From Rhinopithecus roxellana (Eukaryota; Chordata; Mammalia; Primates; Cercopithecidae), in assembly GCF_007565055.1 (NCBI RefSeq), contig NC_044554.1, positions 54,097,676 through 54,161,675 of the forward strand: 64,000 nt of DNA. The letters run 5' to 3'. The notes beneath the pieces are model-generated. The model was not told the DNA's origin. It ran no database searches and was given only the letters and a program-made list of their open reading frames with translations. Made by a program: the position numbers and the translations under genes. The first letter of the stretch is position 1; each line of letters begins with the position of its first letter. Shown here piece after piece: positions 32,871 to 43,444 of the stretch.

Positions 32871-33146
32871 CTTTCTTTTTCTTTTTCTTTTTTTTTTTTT
32901 TTTTTTGAGACAGAGTCTTACTCTGTCGCCCAGGCTGGAGCGCAGTGGTGGCTTCAAGTGATTCTCCTGCCTCAGCCTCCCAAGCAGGGAGGATTACAGG
33001 CACGTGCCACCACACACGGCTAATTTTTTGTGTTTTTAGTAGAGACAAGGTTTCACTGTGTTAGCCAGGATGGTCTAGATCTCCTGACCTCGTGATCTGC
33101 CCGTCTCAGCCTCCCAAAGTGCTGGAATTACCAGCATGAGCCACCT
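32850..33146 (-). repeat. AluY with internal deletion and (TTTTC)n tail
   Basis: (TTTTC)n at 32850-32887, then Alu missing about 40 bases of the left part near 32950 and its last bases. Confidence 0.88.
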
Positions 33147-33178
33147 TTAAATCACTACAGGATGTCCTATAAAGAGCA

Positions 33179-33278
33179 GAGTCCTATAAGGAACCATAAT
33201 ATGAGGGATGGTCAATGCCACCCCACATGGAAGAAGTGGCATTGACCATTGCCCATATTATGGCTCACTATAGGGCTT
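33179..33278. repeat. 100-nt near-perfect inverted repeat (hairpin)
   Basis: Arms 33179-33221 and 33236-33278 surround a 14-nt loop. The inner 14 bp are perfect (ATGGTCAATGCCAC with GTGGCATTGACCAT), then a small internal mismatch (positions 204-207 with 250-253 of 33xxx), then CCATAATATG with CATATTATGG, then a second mismatch and CCTATA with TATAGG. About 36 of 43 positions pair. Shape and size resemble a pre-miRNA or a small palindromic DNA transposon. Transcription is not shown. Confidence 0.85.
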
Positions 33279-33947
33279 ATGTTTCTATTTCTGAATAAGA
33301 AAGTAAGGCAGGGACAGCTGGCAGATGGCGAGTCAAGATCCAGAGCTTCTTGAGACACCATCTTCATTACTGCTGAATGCCAGTGGTTCGACATCAAAAG
33401 GACTTCATCATGGGCCTGCATAGCAGCCCAGCCTCAGCCCCTCCTCAGTCACCAGCTTTGTGATAAGCATTCTCTTCTGTCCCGTCCTGAACCTCCATGT
33501 GTGCCAGCCACTGCCATCTACTTTTTTGAGAAGGTTTGCACTTCCAAGGACTTCCTAACCACTGCGTCACTGCCTATGGTGCTGGTTTACCTGGCCCTGC
33601 CCACTGTTCTGTAGCAAGAAAGACAATATTAGCTGAATTTTAGAGGTGAACTGCTGCTGTTACATGATCTCCACATAAGAGAGTTGCTTTGTCCATCTCC
33701 CACTGCTCCACATTGGAGTTTGTAAATAACAAAATCTGGCACTTCCTCTATTGAGAACATGTTTGCTGCTGCCTCTCCTGTCAATGTGGATGAAGACAGT
33801 TGTTCCAGCCCTGTGAGTTACACCAAGCAAGGTCAGCCTCCCTGAGGGGTGGATTCCAACCACGGTGGCTGATACCCCAGGAGCATCCCATATGTGTGGC
33901 TGGGAGGGGTTGGAGCTGAATCATCAATTTAGCTGTAGGCACTGTTC
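33279..33947. other. Unassigned, no gene seen
   Basis: Balanced base composition, no nameable repeat, only short open frames. Confidence 0.35.
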
Positions 33948-33985
33948 TTTTTTTTTTTTTTTTTTTTTTGCCTCTGGAAAGAGGC
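33948..33985. repeat. T22 run and small perfect hairpin
   Basis: 22 T (33948-33969) followed directly by GCCTCT-GGAA-AGAGGC (33970-33985), a perfect 6-bp stem with a 4-nt loop. Confidence 0.9.
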
Positions 33986-35290
33986 AGAAGTTTATGTTTC
34001 CCCTAAGAAATCTGTATATTTGACAGATGAAAGGCTTATATTTGCTACCAAAACTTCTACTACAACTGGTGAAAAAAGCAAAACAGAGAGGTTAGATGTT
34101 TTATAAACATCTGAGTATTTTACCCATGTAGCAATCAGATTGTTCAGAACCTCCTCTGCACCTTCCTCATGATAGCTACATTACAAAATAACTGTATACA
34201 CTTTGTATACGCTGGGTGTTAAGACAATCAAACTCCATTTTTCCCCCTATTCAGAAATGTTCTATTTTTATTTTTACCTGATCTTTGGGATTAGCGTGTA
34301 TTGAACATATTCATTTTAATTTTCTGTGTCCCATGGCCTCCCTGTCAAGCAGCTAGTGATCTATAAATACATAAGTGCCTTGAAGGTACTCATCATTGGT
34401 GGAACAATGTTATGAACATTTCTGTAATGGGAGCAGTCATAACCTGAGTTACCTATTTTGGGAGTTGGAACTATAGATGCCCATATATGCTGCTCATCTT
34501 CCTCCCTCTCTCCCCTCTGGATTATCTTGATTCCACTAATGTGCTAAACATATCTGCCCCCAGTTTTGCTTACCTGCCAACTCCCTCATATTTTTTGCTT
34601 CAGTCCATGTTGGCCATTCTGCTCTAATTCTGACAGCTTTGGTCTCACAGTACAAGTTGCTGATAGCCATACCCAATTTTAAGTCTCCAGGGAGAAGGAA
34701 GCAACTCACCAAAATAAGTGAAATTACTCCACAGCGAAATCCACGTCACTGCCCCCTGATGCTGTACAGTACTCTGCCTCTGCAGCCTGAGCTTCTTTCC
34801 TGACTTTTTTCTTTGGATGACTTTTATTCAAACAAGTGACTACCGGTTTCATCCTGCCCATAGTTTCTTGTGTCAGTCTTGAGTCTGCCGGTGGATCAGA
34901 CTTGACCCTGTTTGCCTTCTGTGCTCAGCCCTTATTCTATCAGAAGTGATCATCTCTTTCTGTTACCCACAACTGAAGTCTACTCATTGGTCTGCCCAAG
35001 TGAAGACCTAACCAGCCCTATAACTGTTCCTGCGTACAAGGCAAACTATCTGTTTTAACATGTAGATGTCGGTTTTTTTTTTATTCAGAGTTGGTGAGGC
35101 CAAAAGATTGGGAGATGATTGCCACGGAAAAGATAGTTTATTATAGCTCCCAAGAGGAGGGGAGCATGCCATGCTGTACAAGGCCACACAAGAGAACACC
35201 AAGGTCACAGGCACGAGAGAGATACACAGAGAGAGAAGAAATGGGTGAGTCAGGATAAGCAGGCTAGGCAGGTTTAGGATTGGCTAGTTT
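33986..35290. other. Unassigned, with an LTR-like patch
   Basis: 35090-35270 ('AAAAGATAGTTTATTATAGC') reads like an antisense LTR, family not named. The rest has no visible feature. Confidence 0.35.
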
Positions 35291-35674
35291 TAGCGAAAAG
35301 AGTCAAACTCTGTATAATATTTAAAGAGATTTATTCTGAGCCAAGTATGAATGACCATGGCCAGTGACACAGCCCTCAGGAGGTCCTGAGAACATGTGCC
35401 CAAGGTGGTCAGGGTGCAGCTTGGTTTTGTACATTTTAGGGAGGCATGAAACATCAATCAAATACATTTAAGAAATACATTGGTTTGGTCCAGAAAGGAG
35501 GGACAGTTCAAAGAGCGGGGGCAGGCAGTGGGCTTCCAGCTTCCAGGCTATAAGTAAATTTTAATATGTTCAGGTTGACAATTGGTGTGAGTTTGTCTAA
35601 AGACCTGGGATTGATAGAAAGGAAATGTTCAGGTTAAGATAAAAGACTGTGGAGACCAAAGGTCCTTTGAAGTT

Positions 35675-35967
35675 GTTGTTTCGAGACAGAGTTTCACTCT
35701 TGTCACCCAGGCTGAAGTGCAATGGCACAATCTTGGGTCACTGCAACCTCCACCTCCCAGGTTCAAGTGATTCTCCTGCCTCAGGCTCTGGAGTAGTTGG
35801 GATTACAGGCGCCTGCCACCTCGCCTAGCTAACTTTTGTATTTTTTTAGTAGAGATGGGGTTTTGCCATGTTGGCCAGGCTGGTCTTGAACTCCTGACCT
35901 CAGGTGATCTGCGTGCCTCAGCCTCCCAAAGTGCTGGGATTACAAGCATGAGCCACCGAGCCTGGTC
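35675..35967 (-). repeat. AluS inside LTR-like copy 1
   Basis: CCTTTGAAGT duplicated on both sides. Confidence 0.9.
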
Positions 35968-36293
35968 CCTTTGAAGTCTTATAGTGGCTGCCCTTAGAGA
36001 CAATAGATGACAAGTGTTTCCTATTCAGACCCTTAAAAGGTGCTAGACTTTAGTTAATCTCTTTAGAATTGGGAGGGCCTGGAAGAAAAAGATCTAGCTA
36101 TGTTAATAAAGATTGTTTATAGATGCAGATTTCCCCCCACAAAGAACAGCTTTGCAGGGCCATTTCAAGATATGGCAAAGAAACATGTTTTGGGGTAAAA
36201 TATTTTGATTTTCTTCCTTGTCTTGTAATGTTATGCCAGAGTCAGATTGGAAAGTAAGTCACGATATATATATAGGGTTAAAAAAAACCCATC

Positions 36294-36647
36294 TGATATG
36301 GTTTGGCTGTGTCCCCACCCAAATCTCAACTTGAATTGTGTCTCCCAGAATTCCCACGTGTTGTGGGAGGGACCCAAGGGGAGGTAATTGGATTATGGGG
36401 GCGGTATTTCCCGTGCTATTCTCATGATAGTGTATAAGTCTCATGAGATCTGATGGGTTTATCAGGAGTTTCCACTTTTGCTTCCTCCTCATTTTTCTCT
36501 TGCCACCACCATGTAAGAAATGCCTTTCACCTCCTGCCATGATTCTGAGGCCTCCCCAGACATGTGGAACTGTAAGTCCAATTGAGCCTCTTTTTCTTCT
36601 CAGTCTCAGGTATGTCTTTATCAGCCGTGTGAAAACAGACTAATACA
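36294..36647 (+). mobile_element. Solo THE1/MST (MaLR) LTR
   Basis: Begins TGATATGGTTTGGCTGTGTC and ends GACTAATACA, the ends of THE1/MST LTRs, about 354 bp. It has no internal region. Similar 18-20 bp words lie at both borders (TTAAAAAAAACCCATCTGAT and TTAAAAAACCCATTTGAT), longer than the usual 5-bp duplication. Confidence 0.88.
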
Positions 36648-36941
36648 GATTAAAAAACCCATTTGATGAGAACTTATGGTTTGTAGAGCGTGACTCCCCA
36701 GACCGCTTATATAGGCATTTGGACTAGATAAAACAATCAAAGCTTAGTCCTCACTAGTTTGAATAATAACTGTGGACTCTGTGGTACAGCATCTGCCTCA
36801 GGCTGTCTGCTGCTTGCTTTGGGATGATTAGGGCAGGGGAATAGTGTCCTGCAGTATAAGAACCCAATAATGCGGCTGGAAGGAGCTGGGGGCTGGAAGG
36901 ATTGGTTACTCCAATGAAAGGTGCCTTTGAAGGAGTTATTT

Positions 36942-36953
<12 letters not shown>

Positions 36954-36977
<24 letters not shown>

Positions 36978-37260
36978 AGGCGAAGTCTCGCTCTGTCGCC
37001 CGGACTGGAGTGCAGTGGCCGGATCTCAGCTCACTGCAAGCTCCGCCTCCCGGGTTTGCGCCATTCTCCCGCCTCAGCCTCCCGAGTAGCTGGGACTACA
37101 GGCGCCCGCCACCTCGCCCGGCTAGTTTTTTTTTGTATTTTTAGTAGAGACGGGGTTTCACTGTGTTAGTCAGGATGGTCTCGATCTCCTGACCTCGTGA
37201 TCCGCCCGTCTCGGCCTCCCAAAGTGCTGGGATTACAGGCTTGAGCCACCGCGCCCGGCC
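36954..37260 (-). repeat. AluY, full length, young
   Basis: 17-bp duplication TGAAGGAGTTATTTTCT on both sides (36937 and 37260). Old World monkey type. Confidence 0.95.
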
Positions 37261-37356
37261 TGAAGGAGTTATTTTCTATCGCTGGGAATCCAATAACCCT
37301 GAGGGGGCAGTCCTTTTCCAGTCAACAAGGCCTCAATGATAAAATTTCAGGTACAG

Positions 37357-37358
<2 letters not shown>

Positions 37359-37393
<35 letters not shown>

Positions 37394-37677
37394 TAGATGG
37401 AGTTTCGCTCTAGTTGCCCAGGCTGGAGTGCAATAGTGTGATCTTGGCTCACTGCAACCTCCACCTCTCAGATTCAAGTGATTCTTGTGCCCTAGCCTCC
37501 TGAGTAGCTGGGATCACAGGTGCCCACCACCATGCCCAACTAATTTTTTGTATTTTTAGCAGAGACGGGGTTTCACCATGTGGGCCAGGGTGATCTTGAA
37601 CTCCTGACCTCAGGTGATCCACCTGCCTTGGCCTCCCAAAGTGTTGAGATTACAGGCGTGAGCCACTGTGCCTGGCC
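37359..37677 (-). repeat. AluS, full length, T33 tail
   Basis: 33-T tail, end CTGTGCCTGGCC, ACAGAA on both sides. Confidence 0.92.
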
Positions 37678-38122
37678 ACAGAAACTAATAAAACACTTTA
37701 GTTAATATAATATTTTAAATACCTCAGTCCTTCCTGGGCAGGGCTTAGCATTAGCTATCTGCTCAAATGCAGTACCAGGTGATATGCTGGTGGTCACTTG
37801 GCTGTGGATTTGCTGCCTGGCCATCCTTTTGTATGAGACACCTGTAATAATAGCAGATTGGTTGTAAAAATGGCTCAATTCCTCTCCCTATATCCACATC
37901 CTTTGCAATGTGACTTTGCAGCTCCTCCCATCAAAAGGTAGAGTCTCTCTCCTCACTCGTTGAATCTGGGCTGGCCACGTGAGTTCTTTTGACAACTAAA
38001 ATGCAGGGGAAGTGAAGGTATACCAGTTCTCAGCCCCTTTGAAAATCTTTGCACACTTCCAGTCATTCTCTTGAACCCCATATGAAGAAACCCAGACTAG
38101 CCTGTTGTGGGACATGAGATCC
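37678..38122. other. Unassigned, no gene seen
   Basis: Sequence between the Alu and the solo LTR without a named feature. Confidence 0.4.
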
Positions 38123-38628
38123 TGTCAGAAGCGTTTGAGCCAGAACAACCCCATCTTGAATAGGGGCTGGGTAAAATGAGGTTGAGAAGTATGGGGCTGC
38201 GTTCCCAGACAGTTAAGGCATTCTAAGTCACAGGATGAGATAGGAGGTCGGCACAAGATACAGGTCATAAAGACCTTGCTGATAAAACAGCTTGCAGTTA
38301 AGAAGCCAGCTAAAACCCACCAAAGCCAAGATGGCGACCAGAGTGACCTCTGGTTGTCCTCACTGCTACACTCCCACCAGCATCATGACAATTCACAAAT
38401 GCCATGGCAACTTCAGGAAGTTACCCTATATGGTCTAAAAAGGGGAGGCCATAAAAATGGGCAACCAACAGCCCTCGGGGTCGCTCTGTCTATGGAGTAG
38501 CCATTCTTTTATTCCTCTACTTTCTTAATAAACTTGCTTTCACTTTATGGACTTGCTTTGAATTCTTTCTTGCACAAGATCCAAGAACCCTCTCTTGGGG
38601 TCTGGATTGGGACCCCTCTCCAGTAACA
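38123..38628 (+). mobile_element. Solo class I ERV LTR
   Basis: Starts TGTCAGAAGCG, ends CCAGTAACA, with 4-bp duplication ATCC on both sides (38119-38122 and 38629-38632). It contains AATAAA (38527-38532). It is homologous to the LTRs at 41.7-48 kb but on the other strand. It is a remnant of recombination between two LTRs. I cannot name the family safely. Confidence 0.88.
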
Positions 38629-38993
38629 ATCCCATGGAGGAGAGGCCAGTTGTCCCAGTGGAGGCCATCCTATACCAGCCTCTTGCCTGTTGTCCCCCAA
38701 ACATGAGAGAGAGCAGCCGAAATTACCAGAGTTGCCTACTCAGCCTGCAGTTGACCATTTTGTGCATGAGCAAGCCCATCCAAGATCAAAAGAACTGCCT
38801 GGTTGACCTGTAGCTTTGTGAGCAATGATAAATGCTAACTGATTTAAGCCACTGAATTTTGGGGTGGTTTGTTACACAGCAAAAGCTAACTGAGACTGTA
38901 TGTATCTCATTTAAATATGAGAACCCACCTGGTATAACAGGTACTATTAGCATTATCCCCATTTTACAAATAAGGACACTGAGGCACAGGGTA
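38629..38993. other. Unassigned with a MIR patch
   Basis: 38935-38992 'ATTATCCCCATTTTACAAAT' is a MIR core-to-3' fragment. The rest is unassigned. Confidence 0.55.
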
Positions 38994-39279
38994 CTGTTGA
39001 CAAAAAGCCAAACTCTGAAAAATACTCAAAGAGATTTATTCTGAGCCAAATGTGAGGATCATGACTTGTGACACAGCTTCAGGAGGTCCTGGGAACATGT
39101 GCCCCAGGTGGTTGTGTCTCAGTTTAATTTTACACATTTTAGGAGGACAAAAGTTACAGACAGATATCAACCAGTACACCTAAGGTGTACATTGGTTTGT
39201 TCTGGAAAGGTGGGACAACTCAAAAGCAGTGGGGAGGGGCTTCTGGGTCATAGGTCTAAAGATTTTCAGATTGGCAACG

Positions 39280-39593
39280 TTTTTTGGTGGGGGGGGATAG
39301 GTCTTGCTCTGTTGACTAGGCTGGAGTGCAGTGGTTCAGTCATAGCTCACTGTAGCCTCTAACTGCTGGGCTCAAGCAATCCTCCCACTTCCTCCACTGG
39401 AGTAGCTGGGACTACAGGTGTGTACCACTATGCCTGGCTGATTTTTCTTTTTTCTTTGCCTTTTTCTTTTCTAGGTAGAGATGGGATCTCATTAGGTTGC
39501 CTGGGGTTGTCTCAAACTCCTGGGCTCAAGTGATCCTCCTGCCTTGGCCTCCCAAAGTGCTGAGATTACAGATGTGAGCCACCATACCTGGCC
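39280..39593 (-). repeat. AluJ/S
   Basis: GATTGGCAA duplicated on both sides (39269 and 39596). Confidence 0.88.
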
Positions 39594-39915
39594 CTGATTG
39601 GCAATTGGTTGAAAGAGGTATTATCTAAAATATTGGAATCAGTAGAAAAGAATGTCTAGGTTAAGATAAGGGGCTGTGGAGACAAAGGTCTTATTATGTA
39701 GATAAGGTCTCATAGGTGTCCACTCTTACAGGCAATAAATAGATAGCAAATGTTTCCTATTCAGATCTTTAAAAAGTGCTAGACTGTCAGCTCATCTCTT
39801 CAGTGTCAGAAGACGCCTGGAGAGGGAAGGGGATTCTCTACAGAATGTAAATTTCCCCTACAAGAGACAGCTTTGCAAAGCCATTTCAAAATAAGTCAAA
39901 GAAATATATTTTGGA

Positions 39916-40211
39916 GGCCGGGCACAGTGGCTCACGCCTGTAATCCCAGCACCTTGGGAGGCTGAGGTGGGTGGATCACTTGAGGTCAGGAGTTAAAGAC
40001 CAGCCTGGCCAACATGGTGAAACCCCACTCTACTAAAAATACAAAAATTAGCCTGGTGTGGTGTTGCACACCTGTAATCCTAGCTACTGGGGAGGCTGCA
40101 TGAGAATTGCCTGAACCTGGGAGATGGAGGTTGCAGTGAGCTGAGATCATGTCACTATACTCCACACTGGGCAACAGAGCGAGACTCCATCTCAAAAAAC
40201 AAAAAAACAAA
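39916..40211 (+). repeat. AluS, full length
   Basis: Starts GGCCGGGCACAGTGG. Tail runs into the AT-rich tract. Confidence 0.9.
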
Positions 40212-40226
40212 ATATGTATTATATAT

Positions 40227-40238
<12 letters not shown>

Positions 40239-40278
<40 letters not shown>

Positions 40279-40559
40279 AGACGGAGTCTCGCTCTTTTGC
40301 CCAGGCTGGAGTGCAGTGGCCAGATCTCAGCTCACTGCAAGCTCCGCCTCCCGGGTTCACGCCATTCTCCTGCCTCAGCCTCCCCAGTAGCTGGGACTAC
40401 AGGCGCCTGCCACCTCGCCCGGCTAGTTTTTTGTATTTTTTAGTAGAGACAGGGTTTCACCGTGTTAGCCAGGATGGTCTCGATCTCCTGACCTCGTGAT
40501 CCACCCGTCTCGGCCTCCCAAAGTGCTGGGATTACAGGCTTGAGCCACCGCGCCCGGCC
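40239..40559 (-). repeat. AluY, full length, young
   Basis: T39 tail, end CCGCGCCCGGCC, inserted in the TATATAAT tract. Inverted relative to the Alu 27 bp to its left. Confidence 0.93.
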
Positions 40560-40828
40560 TATATATAATATATATTTATATAATATATATTATAATATTA
40601 TATAATATATTTTATATAATATATATTATAATATTATATAATATATTTTATATAATATATTATAATATTATATATAATATATATTTTATATAATATATAT
40701 TATATATATAATATATTATGTATATATAATATATGATATATAATTAATATAACATCGTGTATTATATAATATATATCATATAATATATAATGCATGTATA
40801 GAATATGTATATAATATATATAATGTTT
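40560..40828. repeat. AT palindromic simple repeat
   Basis: About 270 bp of A/T only or nearly so, made of units such as TATATAATATATTATAATAT that are self-complementary. A short continuation lies left of the Alu (40213-40238). Confidence 0.95.
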
Positions 40829-41110
40829 TGAGGTAAAATCTTTTCAGGGCCTGCTGTCTGTTTGTCATGATTATAGTAGAGTCAGGTTGGAATTTGGTAT
40901 CTTACTGCTACAGGGAGTCTGTTTTGTCAGACTTAAGATCTCTGTTTTCATGTTAATACTGGTCAGTTGTGCCTGAGTTCCAAAGGGAGGAGGGTATACT
41001 GAGGCATGTCTGACCCCCCACTCACCTTACTTACCATCATGGCATGAACTAGTTTTTCAGGTTTACTTTGGAATCCCCTTGGCTGATAGAAGGGGTTCAT
41101 TCAGTCGGTT

Positions 41111-41729
41111 GTAGGAGGGGGTGCTTAAAATTTTTTTTAATGTTTATAGTACATATAAGGTCACATACCTCATGTGCGATAGAGATGGGCTTTGAACACA
41201 GAAATCTAACTTCAGTGCCTGCTTTCTTCACTACTATCTTTTTCTGCCATTCCCCTATTGCCAGTGAGGCCTAAGGTTCAGTTACTCTCAACAGGCTCTA
41301 ATCCTATTTCTTTGCCTGTCTACCCTATGCCAAGTACCTAGTCCCAAGATAAGATTCTGTTAGTATCATTACCCATCTGACCCAGTCCATAGTGCCTTCT
41401 AGAGATTTCCATATTGCTTTTTCAGAGAATCAGATAGTTCAAGTATACATTAAACAGTCTCTTCTGGTGCAATACTTTAAGTCTTAAAGTAAGACATTGT
41501 AAAAATTCTGTTACTCTTCGAAGTGTCACCCATTAGTTTCAGCATCTATTGATGATTCCTGCCAGAATCAGTTATGATGATGGCTACCAAGTGGTAATTT
41601 TCCAATTCCATACTTTATTCTACTTTTATTGGCTTTCTACTATAAGAGAATAATTTTCCCTTTTTATTTTTTAAAAATATCAGTGTGGACTCATGGATTC
41701 CTTATTCAGTGGTTATAATCCTTTACTAT
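41111..41729. other. Unassigned, no gene seen
   Basis: Sequence up to the provirus border without a named feature. Confidence 0.4.
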
Positions 41730-42273
41730 TGTACAGGAAAGGGGTCCTGATCCAGACCCCTAGAGAGGGTTCTTGGATCTCATGCAAGAAAGAATTCAGG
41801 GTGAGTCCATAGAGTAAAAGTGAAAGCAAGTTTATTAAGAAAGTAAAGGAATGAAAGAATGGTTACTCCATAGACAGAGCAGCCCTGAGGGCTGCTGGTT
41901 GCCCATTTTTGTAGTTATTTCTTGATTACATGCTAAACAAGGGGTAGCCTCCTCTTTTTAGACCATATAGGGTAACTTCCTGCCATTGCCATGGCGTTTG
42001 TACACTGTCATGGGCCTGGTGGGAGTGTAGCAGTGAAGACGACCAGAGGTCACTTTTGTCGCCATCTTGGTTTTGGTGGATTTTGGCTGGCTTCTTTACT
42101 ACAGCCTGTTTTATCAGTAAGGTCTTTATGACCTGTATTTTGTGCCGACCTCCAATCTCATCCTGTGACTCAGAATGCCTTAATGGTCTGGGAATGCAGC
42201 CCAGTAGGTCTCACCCTCATTTTACCCAGCTCCTATTCAAGATGGAGTTGCTCTGGTTCACACACCTCTGACA
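41730..42273 (-). repeat. ERV outer 3' LTR
   Basis: 544 bp. Its sequence is clearly nearer to the 5' LTR at 47455-48003 than to the inner LTR beside it. Confidence 0.88.
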
Positions 42274-42337
42274 TTTTCCCCTCCCTTTTGTAAGAGAACC
42301 CTTAATCCTAAGGGTTGCAGAGGGGTGGAGATCCATT

Positions 42338-42881
42338 GGGTCCCAATCCAGATCCCAAGTTAGGATTCTTGGATCTTGCACAAGAAAGAAATCAGGGTGA
42401 GTTCATAGAGTAAAGTGAAGGCAAGTTTATTAAGAAAGTAGAGGAATAAAAGAATGGCTATTCCATAGACAGAGCATCCCCCTGAGGGCTGCTGGTTTCC
42501 CATTTTTAAGGTTATTTCTTAATTATATGGTAACCAAGGGGTGGATTATTCATGCTTCCCCCTTTTTAGACCATATAGGATAACTTTCTGACGTTTTCAT
42601 GGCATTAGTAAACTGTCATGGCACTGAGGGGAGTGTAGCAGTGAGAACGATCAGTGGTCACTTTTGTCATCATCTTGGTTTTGGTGGGTTTTAGCTGACT
42701 TCTTTACTGCAACCTGTTTTATTAGCAACGTCTTTTTGACCTGTACCTTGTGCTGACCTCCTATTTCATCCTATTTCTTAGAATGCCTTAACCGTCTGGG
42801 AATGCAGTCCAGTAGGTCTCAGTCCCATTTTACCCAGCTTCTATTCAAGATGGAATTGCTCTGGTTCACACACCTCTGACA
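42338..42881 (-). repeat. ERV inner, duplicated LTR
   Basis: Homologous over nearly the full LTR but lacks about 13 bp at its U5 end, where it joins the 64-bp polypurine-containing segment (42274-42337). A homologous copy of that segment follows at 42882-42946. It differs at many more sites than the outer LTRs do from each other. Confidence 0.85.
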
Positions 42882-43134
42882 TTTCTCCCCTCTATTTTAT
42901 AAGAGAACCCTTAATCCCAAGGGTTGCAGAGGGATGGAGATCCATCTTCTGTAACTTCTTGAGACTGAATAGGGGCAATGACATACGTGCCTAATTATTA
43001 TGGTCTCTTGTATTCAGGGTAGAGAGGAGCTCGTCAGAAAGCATCAGTACGGTGAGGGGCATTCATAACTCTTGAGTTCTGACAAGGGTTGATATCTGGA
43101 AGATTAATAAGTGTTCAGTTTAAGAAAACATTCA

Positions 43135-43444
43135 GGCTGGGTGCAGTGGCTCACGCTTGTAATCCCAGCACTTTGGGAGGCTGAGGTGGGTGGATCACGA
43201 GGTCAGGAGATCGAGACCATCCTGGCTAACACGGTGAAACCCCATCTCTACTAAAAAAATACAAAAAATTAGCTGGGCGTGGTGGCGGGCACCTGTAGTC
43301 CCAGCTACTCGGGAGGCCGAAGCAGGAGAATGGCATGAACCCAGGAGGCGGAGCTTGCAGTGAGCCGAGATGCACCACTGCACTCCAGCCTGGGCAACAG
43401 AGCGAGACTCTGTCTCAAAAAAAAGAAAAGAAAAGAAAAGAAAA
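43135..43444 (+). repeat. AluY/S in the ERV interior
   Basis: (AAAAG)n tail. AAGAAAAC(A/G)TTC duplicated on both sides. Confidence 0.92.

Larger units (their letters stand above)
35300..36950 (-). mobile_element. LTR-like repeat copy 1, split by Alu and THE1/MST
   Basis: Shares ordered blocks with a second copy at 39.0-41.1 kb: 'GAGATTTATTCTGAGCCAA' (35333), 'ACATTGGTTTG', 'AATGTTTCCTATTCAGA'-like text (36018), 'AGCTTTGCA..CCATTTCAA' (36148). The antisense text AGAGATTTATTCTGAG suggests a reversed AATAAA-bearing LTR. Family not assigned. Confidence 0.5.
38994..41110 (-). mobile_element. LTR-like repeat copy 2, split by three Alus and an AT tract
   Basis: Same ordered blocks as the copy at 35.3-37 kb, beginning 'AAAAAGCCAAACTCTGAAAA' (39002). 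After the insertions it resumes near 40829 ('TTTGAGGTAAAATC') and contains 'ATGTTAATACTGGTCAGTTG' (40951). Family not assigned. Confidence 0.5.
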
